From Campanula takesimana (taxonomy: Eukaryota > Streptophyta > Magnoliopsida > Asterales > Campanulaceae), in assembly GCA_026119855.1 (NCBI GenBank), contig JAOWBW010000869.1:62001-126000 (forward strand): DNA of 64,000 nucleotides. Reading direction: 5' to 3'. Both the position numbers and the translations under genes were made by a program. Positions 1 through 9,708 of this stretch are shown here, piece by piece. Each line of letters starts with the position of its first letter. The stretch's first letter is position 1. The notes under the pieces are model-generated. The model was given only the letters and a program-made list of their open reading frames with translations, did not search any database and was not told the DNA's origin.

Positions 1-401
1 CAGCATTCTTGAGCCGTGGAGCACAAGTCAATAAGTTTGTATTGCTTGTCATCCAAACCACAAGAGATAATGTGGCATGCTTTTCCATCTAGGGCAGCAG
101 AAAGTTTGTCGTCGTCGGTCCATTCCTCTCTGGGTTTCTCAATCAAAGTTTCATCAATCTGAACATGGGTTTCCTGTTCAGTTTCTCGATCAGCATGTTG
201 TGTCAGCGGAGTGGAGGGAATAGGTCTGTAGGTGGTTGAAACTTTTAACGGAATGATTGGACCACCTTCTATGACCTTCATCAACCGGTCATCGATTGAG
301 TTCATATACTTTATCATACGAGATTTCCAGACACCAAACTCGTTGACATTCAACAACGGAATGGTGGTGATGTTGAATGACTGCATGATTTTTCCTGCCA
401 T
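1..401 (-). CDS. Copia retrotransposon gag, N-terminal part (runs off window)
   Basis: Read on the minus strand from an ATG at 399-401, the frame stays open to position 1. It begins MAGKIMQSFNITTIPLLN and contains VWKSRMIKYMNSIDDRL, then a WTDDDKLSAALDGKACHII block. This matches the gag (UBN2-like) of SIRE/Copia-type elements, where a W-K/R-R-M motif is followed by a W..DD...A...A...I..G block. Gag forms the virus-like particle of the element in the cytoplasm. The primer binding site lies about 50 bp upstream (452-463), the normal place for gag. The visible part has no stop, unlike the other gag in this window at 61301, so this copy may be younger. The family call rests on motif memory and was not searched. 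Confidence 0.72.
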   Translation of the reverse strand, partial: MAGKIMQSFNITTIPLLNVNEFGVWKSRMIKYMNSIDDRLMKVIEGGPIIPLKVSTTYRPIPSTPLTQHADRETEQETHVQIDETLIEKPREEWTDDDKLSAALDGKACHIISCGLDDKQYKLIDLCSTAQEC

Positions 402-451
402 GGTATCGGCAAACAAGCTGCAAAGCTTGGAAATTTCTTTCAAAATTCCAA

Positions 452-463
452 GCTCTGATACCA
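452..463 (-). other. Primer binding site (initiator tRNA-Met) of Copia element B
   Basis: The minus strand reads TGGTATCAGAGC, the standard plant Copia site complementary to the 3' end of initiator tRNA-Met. It directly follows the CA end of the LTR that starts at 466 in plus coordinates, and fixes the orientation of the element as minus. Confidence 0.85.
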
Positions 464-465
464 AT

Positions 466-1846
466 TGTTAGGCCCAATTGGTAGGAAAATAGGCTAGGGG
501 GGGGGGTGAATAGCCTAATTAAAACTTTTTCAAAGAAACACTTTTATAAATGCAAAGTCACTTATCAGATTGCAAACTATTATCAGTAAGCGCAGCGGAG
601 AAGATATGACTTGTTTTAACTCACACAAAATCAGTTTATAAAAAGGTTTTGAGAGCTTGGTTTAAACACAAAGTATTTTCTAAAAGTTCAATGCAGTTTC
701 AAGAGATTGGTCAATGGAAATGATGATGAGTCAGCAAGAATAGTAATGATTTGCCGGTGATAGAGTTCCAACCGGCAAGGACAGTAAGTAACAGAGGACA
801 AAGAGATTTGGAGAGGTTCACAGTGTAAATACTGCTACGTCCTCTACCAAGTGTGGCCAGAACTTGGATTTGGGTTAAGAGCACTATTAAATATCCCTAG
901 TCTATTACAAGAGCGGCTTTGCCAGATACAAAGACTAAATTCTAGAGATAGTTTAATGAATCGTAAAACAAATATCTGACCAAGTGTATTTAAGCGGCAA
1001 GTTCAAAAGAACTTATCTCACTCAGGTGGGTGTGTGAAAACTCAGACAACGTATTCCTTAAAATAATCTAGTTCGGGAATACTAACAGGGTTGTAGAGTT
1101 TGTGCACAAGTGTATGTCCTATTAAATGATCTAATGATTATCTGGACAAGGAATGTTTGAGCTTCAATGAATGCTGCAAACAACCAACTCTCTTCAATGC
1201 ACTAAAATCACCAACCTTCTTCAATGCACTGAGTCCTCTATATATAGGAGGAGTTAATGTCTTAGCTTGTTGAAGAAGGATAACATTTGAATTTCCAGCT
1301 GGGTAGGTGAGGAGCATTTAATGCAGTATCCTTGGCATTAATGGCGAAGATACGCGTGCCTTAAAAGTCTGATGGGTAAAGACCCCTTTGTCACAACCGG
1401 TTACCTGCAAAAGCAAGTAGAGACAGAGTATAGCTAAAAGTAGCTATGTGTCAGACGGCGTAGAAATCATTACAGAGCAGGTAAACTACTTTATGATAAA
1501 ACAGTATAGAGACAATCAGCAAGGTTGACTTTAATGAAATGATGTCACCTGACTGATAGTGCAGGCTATCTATCATATCGGCATGTTGTGAATGGAGTTG
1601 ATCGGCAACTTCTGTAGTAAGTTGATCGGCAACTTCTTTAATAAGTTGATCGGCAACTTGTTTACTGGTCTGCTGATTTGCTTCCTCTTGCTGGTTTGTC
1701 TTGAATGAAGGGTTGAAATACACCTGTGCTGATCACAAAGGATCCTAAGGGCACCTTAAAAAGGTTCTAATAAAATTGGGGGACCCTAAGTGTAGACATG
1801 ATTGGGATTAAGTAATTCTAGGACCTAGGTATCTATTTGAACAACA
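466..1846 (-). repeat. 5' LTR of Copia element B
   Basis: In plus coordinates the LTR starts TGTTAGGCCC beside the primer site and ends at ...GAACA (1843) or ...GAACAACA (1846), giving TGTT...AACA ends and about 1.38 kb. A minus-strand TATA box (CCTATATATAGAGG) lies near 1235-1248. The G-run followed by TGAATAGCC at about 498-516 resembles the end of the LTR at 59543-61226, so the two are related families. U3 holds three exact 24-bp-spaced copies of GTTGATCGGCAACTT at 1597-1659. The LTR cuts directly into a Gypsy reverse transcriptase frame at 1847, which supports its outer boundary. The exact end could shift by 3 bp. Confidence 0.7.
1597..1659. repeat. Three 24-bp tandem units with an imperfect palindrome
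   Basis: GTTGATCGGCAACTT occurs at 1597, 1621 and 1645, with a period of exactly 24 bp. Arms AAGTTG and CAACTT flank an ATCGG centre in copies 2 and 3; copy 1 has GAGTTG on the left. On the minus strand the same repeat reads as an in-frame eight-codon unit containing VADQL, within a 90-codon ORF (1723-1451). Whether it acts as DNA, RNA hairpin or peptide cannot be decided from one copy. Confidence 0.8.
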
Positions 1847-2680
1847 GAGTGTATGATCTTATCTTCAACGTACACCTCCATTTATTTATGTATCATGTCA
1901 TGGAACAACGCAGTTACAGCTCTCTAATAGGTTGCTCCGGCATTCTTGAGTCCGAATGGCATGACTGTATAACAGAACGTCCCCCAAGGTGTGGTGAACG
2001 CTGTTTTGTGTTGGTCCTCCTCGGCCATGAGGATCTGGTTGTAACCGGTGAATCCATCTATGAATGAACGGACTTCGTATTTCGCGGTATTGTCAAAGAG
2101 CATGTCTATGTTGGGAAGAGGAAAATCATCTTTCGGAGATGCTCTGTTGAGATCATGGAAATCAACACAGACTCGGACTTTTCCATTTTCCTTGGAAACT
2201 TGCACAGTATTAGCCAACCAGGTTGGATACTCTATCACCTTGATGAAACCAACACTCAGGAGTTTCTCTATATCTTGTTTGACTTGTACCGACCACTCTG
2301 GCTTAATTCTGCAGAGTTTCTACTTGACTGGCCTTGAATCAGGAAGCAGTGGTATCTTGTGCTCAACAATTGAATTTGCTAGCCCTGGCATATCTTTGTA
2401 GGACCAAGCGAACACATCTACGAATTCTCGGAGAAGCGCTATGAGGGCTTGTCGGTCTTCCCCCTTGAAGAAACTGCCAATCTTGGTCTCTTTCGGATCA
2501 TCGTCCATCCCCAGATTAACTGTTTGCATTTCTTCAGCATTAATAGGACCATTTCCGACACGAAGACCTACTTGCTTATTAATTTCTTTTAAGATTTGTT
2601 CCTTTTCCTGATCTATCTCGTCGTATGTTTCATTATTATCTAATTTGTTAGAGTTATTAGTTAATTCATCATTTAGGACG
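1847..2680 (-). pseudogene. Ty3/Gypsy (Tat/Ogre-type) reverse transcriptase region, broken
   Basis: On the minus strand the frame shows, in order, a linker with EEMQTVNLGMDDDPKE, then DVFAWSYKDMPGL, a PEW.VQVKQDIEKLL segment, EYPTWLANTVQV, VRVCVDFHDLNRASPKDDFP and TPWGTFCYTVMPFGLKNAGA. These are the standard blocks of Gypsy reverse transcriptases of the Athila/Tat/Ogre group. Two in-frame TAG stops sit near 2317-2319 and 1921-1923. The catalytic motif near 1860 reads YVED where YVDD is expected. The frame ends at 1847 where Copia LTR B is inserted, so the rest of pol should lie left of the window. It is an inactive polymerase. Confidence 0.85.
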
Positions 2681-2859
2681 CTAGCAATCTCGGGATAGGG
2701 AGTACATCCTAATTCCTTTCTCTATGGGGATGGGGAGTTCATCCTAATTCCTTGATCAAGAAGTCTTCACTTGCTATGGGTCCCCCAGTTGTATACCAAT
2801 TCGGGATAGGCTCGTCACTTTTCTCGATGAGCTGGTATAGTCTCAGTTCGAAGTGTCCC

Positions 2860-3340
2860 CTTGTCTATTGTATTGATCTGTGTGTCCTCTAGCTTGCAAA
2901 GGTTGAGAAATTTGCGCAGTAGGTCTTCTCCCAACACAAATTCTCACTCACTGAATGCCTCGGCCTTGGTACCCCTTAATTCTCGAGGTAGCCACGAGAA
3001 CTGCATCGGTTCTGTTTCTAGTGAGTACGGATCACAGTCACTAAATATTTCAAAGCCCGGTTGGCGCTTCCCCTTATGATCAATCCATGGTTCAGGGAAC
3101 ATGAAGTATGGCAAGTTTTCCCCCTCGCGTACAAAGTACCCGTTTAGAGTTTTTCGATAGGGCGGTGCCATTGGCGCGATGTATGAAGTCCAGTCCCTTT
3201 CATCTTTAGGGATGTCTTTGAGTGGTGACACATACCCTAGACCATATTCTGGGGGGTATAGAACGACAGGTGGTGGTACTCTTATCCCTTGTAAATGCTT
3301 GCCAAGTCCAAGACGGGGAAGTACCCTTCCTTTAGCATCA
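2860..3340 (-). pseudogene. Gypsy element: protease-to-RT linker with G-patch-like segment
   Basis: Minus-strand translation gives LGKHLQGIRVPPPVVLYPPE followed by YGLGY, then a 95-codon stretch containing PPYRKTLNGYFVREG and FPEPWIDHKGKRQPGFE. Tat/Ogre elements carry a glycine-rich G-patch-like block (GLGK.LQGI...YGLGY) between protease and reverse transcriptase, and this matches it in order and strand. No clear protease D-T/S-G triad was found. The segment between 2680 and 2860 does not stay in one frame. Confidence 0.6.
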
Positions 3341-3640
3341 TGTTAAGTACTGGACGCGTTCCAGAGAATGGAATCGCCTTAGAATAGTCATTTTCATTGT
3401 GCACCTCTACCATCTCTACACTACTTTGCTTTTTGGAAAAGTACGAAAAAGTGAGAAATTTAAAAGAAACTAACTATTACTAAAAATTGAATTTGATAGG
3501 AGGGCATGCTCTCACTCACAATGATTCTTTAGTGAGTAGGATCCCTTAAGGAATAGAAAAAGAAACAACTAATTTAAAAGGAAGGAAAGAGGCGTCTAAG
3601 CTATGAAAATGAAGTAAAAACTAGTCTATTAAACTACTAA

Positions 3641-4414
3641 CTAATGTAGTGGAAGAGAAGCTTGAGGTTTGGACCCCTCGTTCTTCAATACGAGGCCGGC
3701 TCCATTGCCTATTATCTGTAGAGTGCCTTGGTCGATAAGATCTTGGATTAGGATGTTGCACTTGTCGGTGTGATGACCGCGGCACTGATGGTAGTAGCAA
3801 TACAGGTGCAAGGCCCTTCCGGCTCCCTCATACTTGGGTTTGTACCCCCTCATAGGTGCTATCTTGCCTTCCCTCTCAAGCTCTCGGAACACCCTACCAA
3901 GTCGGATTTGGCTCAAATCGGTGTAGACTCTTTGTGGCTTGGGTTGGAGGCTTTGCATGATGCTCTCATAGTGGTCCCTCATGACATTGAGATGACGATT
4001 ATGTTCCTCTTCCATTTGGTCCTTTAGGTCTTGATAAAGCATGCTGATGCAGTTACCCACCTCATTGTTGATGACCTTCTCTTGGTTTTCCTCTAAATCT
4101 TGGGCTCTCTTGACAGCGGCGTTGTACCATTTGTTCATTTCATTGTATTCAGATTATAACATCTCGAGCTTACTGCCGTCGATCATTTTCTTGATCTCAG
4201 CCCAGTCTTTTTCTCTTTGCTCGTTACGCTCTTTGACTTGGTCATGAACGTAATAAGAGGCATAATCGAGCCCTCTGAAGCGAAATTCTTGCATGATATT
4301 GATCTCTAGGGCCTCTCCATTGGGTATGCCTTCCTTCTAACCTCCGGTTGCTTCCATCTTAAAGCGCAGACTTTGTGAGATTTCTTTGAGAGACATTTCC
4401 GTGCGGGCGGGCAT
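3641..4414 (-). pseudogene. Gag of the Tat/Ogre-like Gypsy element, broken
   Basis: The minus-strand frame starts at an ATG at 4412-4414 (MPARTEMSLKEISQSLRFKM) and runs through a charged, probably coiled-coil region (VKERNEQREKDWAEIKK). A frame stop lies near 4339, another near 4152, and it closes at 3641. Near the C-terminus is CYYHQCRGHHTDKC followed by LIQDLIDQG, which corresponds to the histidine/cysteine finger and L..IQ.LID helix of Tat-type gag. The usual large gag core domain is not obvious, so the element may be internally deleted. About 300 bp between this gag and the downstream block (3340-3640) show nothing recognisable. Confidence 0.7.
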
Positions 4415-5852
4415 TGTGTTAGGAGTGTAGAGCTACTTTGCTGATCGGACAGACCTAGAGTGCAGAAACTATGTCAAATCCAGGCTGGGGTCCCAACAAG
4501 TTGGCTTTTATGAAACAGGGGTTGACCAACATGGCAGATTCACATAAAAAGGAGGATGTCTCGTATGAGACAATAGATGTCTCGTACGAGGCATCTAGCC
4601 TAATAGTCAGATTGCAGTTTTTAATCCTAATGGTCGGATGGAATTTAATCCATTTTAAAAAGGTTACTACTCTAGTTCATCCTGGAACAGTGGATTCTGT
4701 CACCCTAGAATATGAGCCCCTTGTTTTTCACCTGTATTGCACTCTCCCAAACGGACAATTCGGGCAAAGGTCCCATATTCTAATCGGAATCCACTATTCA
4801 ATTAACCAAACCGAAGTGATTCCGTAGCTGTTTTGCACTTTGTTTAACAACGCATTAATGCAATCAAATCTTGTGAATTTTTAAGGGACAATCAAAAGGG
4901 ACATGTTGAACGGTGCGGTCGAAACTAAGCCAAAATGGCATCCACAATCCCGCACAGAATAATGAAAGTAGGAAAACACAAACTCGGATTTCCGTAGAGA
5001 GGTTCTCCATTCTTTCAAAATCCTTTGTTCAACATTTAACCGAAGGGACATCGTCATATTCACAAGGGAGGATTATAGATTGTAAAGATGCGTTATCTTG
5101 GGCAAAGATTAAAACAACCCTAAGAATCGAACCGACCAGTCTCGAGGAGTGTCTTATTAACTAGTATGTATGCATGAGGTAGATGCAAGGCTTACGGATA
5201 AGGCTCCCCATAAACACAGTCTAGGATCGTGTTACGGAGTGGGTACACCATCTTTGGAGAGACTGGCGAGGGCCATTCATTAGAATGGGGGTGCTGACCG
5301 ACATCCGTCCTCCGATTGGGACCCGGGTTTATAGGGTATGTAGTGCAATTATTCTACATGTGTGCACGTGTGTGAGAGTCAAGATCTAGGTGACAAGGAG
5401 AAAATAGAAAGTTAGTAAAAGCAAAAACAAGCAATGGCTGGGCCAAGTGGCTGCCTACGTTTCCCTCTTGTGGAGGAACTCAGGCCGTCGTAGTTAACAC
5501 ATAAAGGCAAACATAAGCAAAGTAGAGAATAAAGCATTTAAGCACGTACTCCTGCAAAACAAAGGTTAGCCTTATAATATATGGGGAGTTTCTTCATCGT
5601 TAGGAAGGTCCCAAGACTCAGAAACAGAGGGGAGAGCAGGTCTGAGACTCTGTGTACGTGTTTGAACCGAACAAAATTCCCTTTTCAAAACAGAGAGTCA
5701 GATCCGCTAGGCAGAACTAAGATGTCTCATACGAGACAAGTGATACCTTGTACGAGGCATCCCAGTCTGGGAACAGATTATCGTATAGAATGCAGAATTT
5801 TGAAACAACGATGATTTGTTTCGACGCAAGTCTAACCCATTTACTGTGATCT
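4415..5852 (-). other. 5' leader of the Gypsy element (no gene seen)
   Basis: This stretch lies between the primer site and gag. ORFs on either strand are short and show no known motif. It holds palindromic words at both ends: at 4556-4592, GTCTCGTATGAGAC and GTCTCGTACGAGGC; at 5723-5756, GTCTCATACGAGAC and a decayed copy. It has low coding character and probably serves as untranslated leader and packaging region. Confidence 0.55.
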
Positions 5853-5872
5853 GATCCCCAGCAGAGTCGCCA
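5853..5872 (-). other. Primer binding site of the Gypsy element
   Basis: The minus strand reads TGGCGACTCTGCTGGGGATC immediately after an ACA LTR end and one spacer base. This is the primer site type I associate with Tat/Ogre Gypsy elements (tRNA-Arg); the tRNA assignment is from memory. Confidence 0.75.
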
Positions 5873-5873
5873 C

Positions 5874-6760
5874 TGTTTGCGCGTGAGGTTTTGTTTCGAG
5901 GCACGTTTTCATCCTTTGATTCACCTTCTTGTTGATTAGAGAGTCGCTACCATGTTATTGTTTGAACACGGACCGAGATGTCTGGATTCGGGGGTTAAGT
6001 TATGAATTGGGAAGGTCAAGGAGCACCCAATTCACCCAATCTAGGATTGGTCTTGCTAAGAAATCATCATCATCGTTTCAAAATCATGCATTCATGTACC
6101 AAAAGAGAAAAACAACAAATAAATAATTGCTTATTTATTTGGGATGTCGGATCATATGCTTCGAGACCATCTCCATGCTTTGGAGAGGCTCTAGGCTGAT
6201 CCTTTGATGGAATCACACTACTTCAAAGCAAAGAAGGAGATGAGAAGATAGAAAGCAAGTATTTTACCTAAGTGTTTTCTTCAAGAATCCTATGGATGGC
6301 CTTGACTAAAGGCCTTTGATCTTCCAAATTTCGTGGGTATGGGATAGAGACTGATTATGAGAGCTTTTTGGTGGTTTAACGGCCTTGGGGCTGTCTAGAA
6401 ATTCTCCTCCTTCTCTTAGAGTGAAAGAAACCCTTTATTTATAGGTTTTTGGTGACCTAGGGTTTTAGTTGGAGAGTTGTTTATGGTTGGGAATCAAAGA
6501 CTTAATTCTCAAGAGGTTATTTTAGGACTCTAGGATCGGCCATGGGATTTTCCCCGGATTGCATGAGTGTTTGCCAAGAAAATGGGTTAAGATCAACAAG
6601 GAAACTGACCAAAAACCCGACCATAAGTGCTGGAATCACTTTTTTGCCCTCTGCGATAGTTTTCATGTTCAGTTTGGCCCCTAACTAATGGAGTCAGTCA
6701 AAAACTTAACGAAACATGTCCAACTTAACGAGTATTGACCCAAATCAAAGGCGAAACACA
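5874..6760 (-). repeat. 5' LTR of the Tat/Ogre-like element
   Basis: Plus coordinates give TGTTTGCGCGTGAGG at the primer-site end and GGCGAAACACA at the outer end, so the LTR is TGT...ACA and 887 bp long. A minus-strand TATA box (CCTATAAATAAAGGG) lies at about 6431-6446. The flank beyond 6760 changes to plus-strand Copia pol, showing that this element inserted into a Copia coding region. The matching 3' LTR must lie left of the window. Confidence 0.7.
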
Positions 6761-7576
6761 GAAGTAGTGTGATTATAAATGAACGTCCAAAATGGGGTGT
6801 ATACAACAAGGGATCTAATCAAAAAGTTTGGACTTGAGAATTTTATAGCATACGACACTCCAATGGCTACCGGCAAAAAACTCGATAAAGATTTAATAGG
6901 TAAAAAGGTTGATCAAACTCTCTACCGAGGTATGATTGGCTCACTCCTTTACCTTACTGCTAGTTGGCCTGATATTATGTTTAGTGTTTGCGCTCGTTAT
7001 CAATCTGACCCTAGAGAAGCGCAGTTGATTGCTGTGAAACGAATTACAAGATATTTATCCGGCACTATTAACCTTGGACTTTGGTACACCAAAGATTCGA
7101 ATTTTAAACTTGTAGGTTACTCAGATCCGGATTATGCAGCGTGCACAATTGATAGGAAAACCACCAGTGGCACTTGTCATTTCCTTGGATATAGACTTGT
7201 GTCATGGGCTAGTAAGAAACAAGCTTCAGTTTCTGTCTCAACTACGGAAGTAGAATATATCGCTGCCGGAAGTTGTTGCTTTCATATTCTATGGATGAAG
7301 CAGCAATTGGTGGATTATGACATCATTGAAGAAAATTATCCCATTTACTGCGACAATACATCAACGATTGCAGTTTCCGAAAATCCTGTCATGCACTCCA
7401 ACACCAAGCACATCGACATCAAGTATCACTTCCTCAAAGACCACGTGAAAAAGGGCAATATTCATTTGGAACACGTGGGAACCGACTTTCAAATTTCCGA
7501 CATTCTTACGAAAGCACTACATGCTAAACGGTTCATATTTTTGAGAGGTGAAATGGGTATGCTTGAACTTAACTAG
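6761..7576 (+). pseudogene. Copia element A: end of reverse transcriptase and RNase H
   Basis: About 265 codons in one open frame contain LIKKFGLENFIAYDTPMATG, RGMIGSLLYLTASWPDIMF, RYLSGTINLGLWY, then RNase H blocks GYSDPDYAACTIDRKTTSG, WASKKQASVSVSTTEVEYI, YCDNTSTIAVSENPVMH, TKHIDIKYHFLKDHV and the tail DILTKAL. This is the C-terminal third of Copia pol of the SIRE type. RNase H degrades the RNA of the RNA/DNA hybrid during reverse transcription. GYSDADW is usual; here it is DPDY. The 5' part of pol is missing because the Gypsy element (5' LTR ending at 6760) is inserted here; it should continue beyond the left edge. The frame itself is undamaged. Confidence 0.88.
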
Positions 7577-8361
7577 TCTATATAGTTTTGTTATTACTAA
7601 TGATTCCTTGTCTCGTTAAGTTGTGAAAATCTCAGGTAAATAAGTTAGAAATTAATTTCATAGTTTCAAGGAAACTTTATGTGCCTCATCTTTGTTGCGC
7701 CTCACTCTGCGCGCCTATATGCCCTACGCGCCTCCCTAGCGCGCAACATCAAGGATACAACTCAATCAAAGCTTCACATTTATTATTCAAATGATTGAAC
7801 GTATTAAATTTTCACAAGTACCAGGTATGTTAGTTCTTATTTATTATATAGAATCTCTGTCTTTTTCAATGACATTCCATGATTGTTCAAGGGTACTTGT
7901 GCAATTAATTTTTCCCTTGTTTTCCGTTTTTCAAATTTTTATTTTTTGGGGATATATTTCTTGCACCCCAAACTTACACCAAAACAGATGTTTTGGTGTT
8001 TGTGCAAAAATTAGTCAAAATTGTTCATACACTTATGAGGGAAGTGGGACAATTTTTCTGCACACTTGGTGTCACATCGATGTACTTTTTATGACACATT
8101 CATTAATACATGTCCTTTCAACTTCCCATCTTCTAAAAACCGTAACCCTATATATGTTGACCTTCTCCCTCCATTTCCTCTTTTATGCTAAAATATCCTT
8201 CTCTCTCTCCCTGCACTCTCTCTCTCTCTCTGCACCCTTTCCTTTCTCTCTAAAACCACTCTGATCTTCCCAGACACTCTCTCTCTCTCACCGTAACTCT
8301 CTCTCTCTCTCTACTCTATTTCTTTCATTTCTTCTCCATTTCTTTGCATTTTCATATATAA
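7577..8361 (+). other. Copia A region between pol and env-like ORF
   Basis: Non-coding. A cluster of GCGC words lies at 7695-7745 (GCGCCTCA, GCGCGCCTA, ACGCGCCTC). The last 200 bp are a CT-rich, 5'-UTR-like tract with CTCTCT runs ending just before the ATG at 8362. This may be the promoter or leader of the downstream env-like transcript. Confidence 0.45.
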
Positions 8362-9708
8362 ATGGGTACAAAACATTCTACAACATCAAAATCCAAAGGC
8401 CTACAAGAGGAAATGGTATGATTTCCTGACCCTTAACTCTTTAAATTTCTGTAAATTTTTTTTTTGGTTTCTGAGTTTCGGTCTTCTTATAAACCGAAAA
8501 TGCTCCCCTTTTTTATTCCTCTTGTTTCGGTTATCCGTTTGTGAAGTTGTTCGTTGGGTTTTGTTCGTATCGCAATTTCGAATCTTTATAACCCAACTTT
8601 ACAACGATCAATGCTTTATTTGTTGCGAATCTGAGAATATTAGATTTTTAGACTTTTCAAATTTTCGTCACTTTAAATGCTTATTGTGGCTTTGTTGTTG
8701 ATTTGTTCATGTTTTGGTTTGTATATTTGGAATCCTTGTGTTCATGCGGTCATTTTGACCTATTATTTGTTTGTTTTGGTGAAGATTCTTGTTTTTCTGT
8801 GTTCTCGGTGTTCTTGATGTTCTTCGAGCACTCAAGACATGTTCTTCGTTTTTCTTGCATGACTTGGGTTCTTTGATTTTCAAAACTTGTTTTTCGAAAA
8901 TTTCCATGTTTGATCCATTTTTCTTCTATGTTTATGTTTTGCATGTGTTTGTGATATTATTGCATTTTTATGCTAAGTAAAAATTAAATGTATAGAAATG
9001 CGCCTAAGTATAAACTTGTGCGCCTCATTGATATGCGCCTCATGTCATTCTGCGCCTCAATGGTCTATGCGCCTAACACGTGTATGAGCTTCTTGCAAAA
9101 ACAATTGTTATGCGCCTCTACCTTTCTTGCGCTTATGCCATTTTGCGCCTAAGTAATCTATGCGCCTAAATTCATACTTGGTCATTTTTTTCTATGTTTA
9201 CTTTTTCCTTAGTATTTACATAGAACCATATCTATGTGCCTCGTAAATCTATGCGCCTATATTGATTATGCGCCTAATTATTATAAGTGCCTGTTGTGAT
9301 TACAACTGTTATCCGCCTATCCATTCTATGCGCCTATATTTACTTTGTTAATTGTTATGTTTCTATGCACCATATTCACTCCTAACATTCACAAGTTTTG
9401 TTTATGAAGGATCCAGCTAACTTTAAACCAGGTGAAACGTTCAATGTATCTTAGTTAGCTGCTGAGCCAATGGGCATAGATATCATGGTCTACATCAGAA
9501 CTGTAGGTCTTCTGCCACTGTACACGATGGATCAACCCTACTACGTGCCTTTGCTAGTAGATGAGTTCTTTACATCTGCCAAAATTCTTGAGATCCCTAT
9601 AGATACAGAAAGGCATACCATATACAGAATTCGTGCTACTGTTCACGATGTACAAGTGACAGTCTCTTATACCTCGATCCGGAATGTACTTGAATTTCCC
9701 ACGACTGG
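8362..9708 (+). pseudogene. Copia env-like ORF with a long intron, broken by a Gypsy LTR
   Basis: A short exon 8362-8415 (18 codons, MGTKHSTTSKSKGLQEEM) ends at a GT donor. A second exon starts at 9410 after an AG acceptor and continues in frame as DPANFKPGETFNV, an in-frame TAG (9452-9454), then MGIDIMVYIRTVGLLPLY, YYVPLLVDEFF and VTVSYTSIRNVLEF. The last blocks resemble the env-like / putative plant transposon protein that SIRE and Athila elements carry after pol (L..EF...; V.F....IN.VL..P). The function of such proteins is unknown. The roughly 990-bp intron is packed with the word TGCGCCT. LTR A interrupts the frame at 9709. The exon structure is inferred from splice sites and frame only. 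Confidence 0.5.
8996..9350 (+). repeat. Dispersed TGCGCCT heptamer cluster in the env-like intron
   Basis: The word TGCGCCT, often as ATGCGCCTA or TGCGCCTCA, recurs many times at irregular spacing in otherwise AT-rich DNA. The spacing is not constant, so it is not a simple tandem repeat. All copies are on the plus strand. Confidence 0.8.

Noticed and set aside
7791..8264. 157-codon plus ORF in Copia A downstream of pol
   Set aside because: It is Phe/Leu/Ser-rich from T- and CT-rich sequence, has no motif, and lies just before the ATG of the env-like exon.
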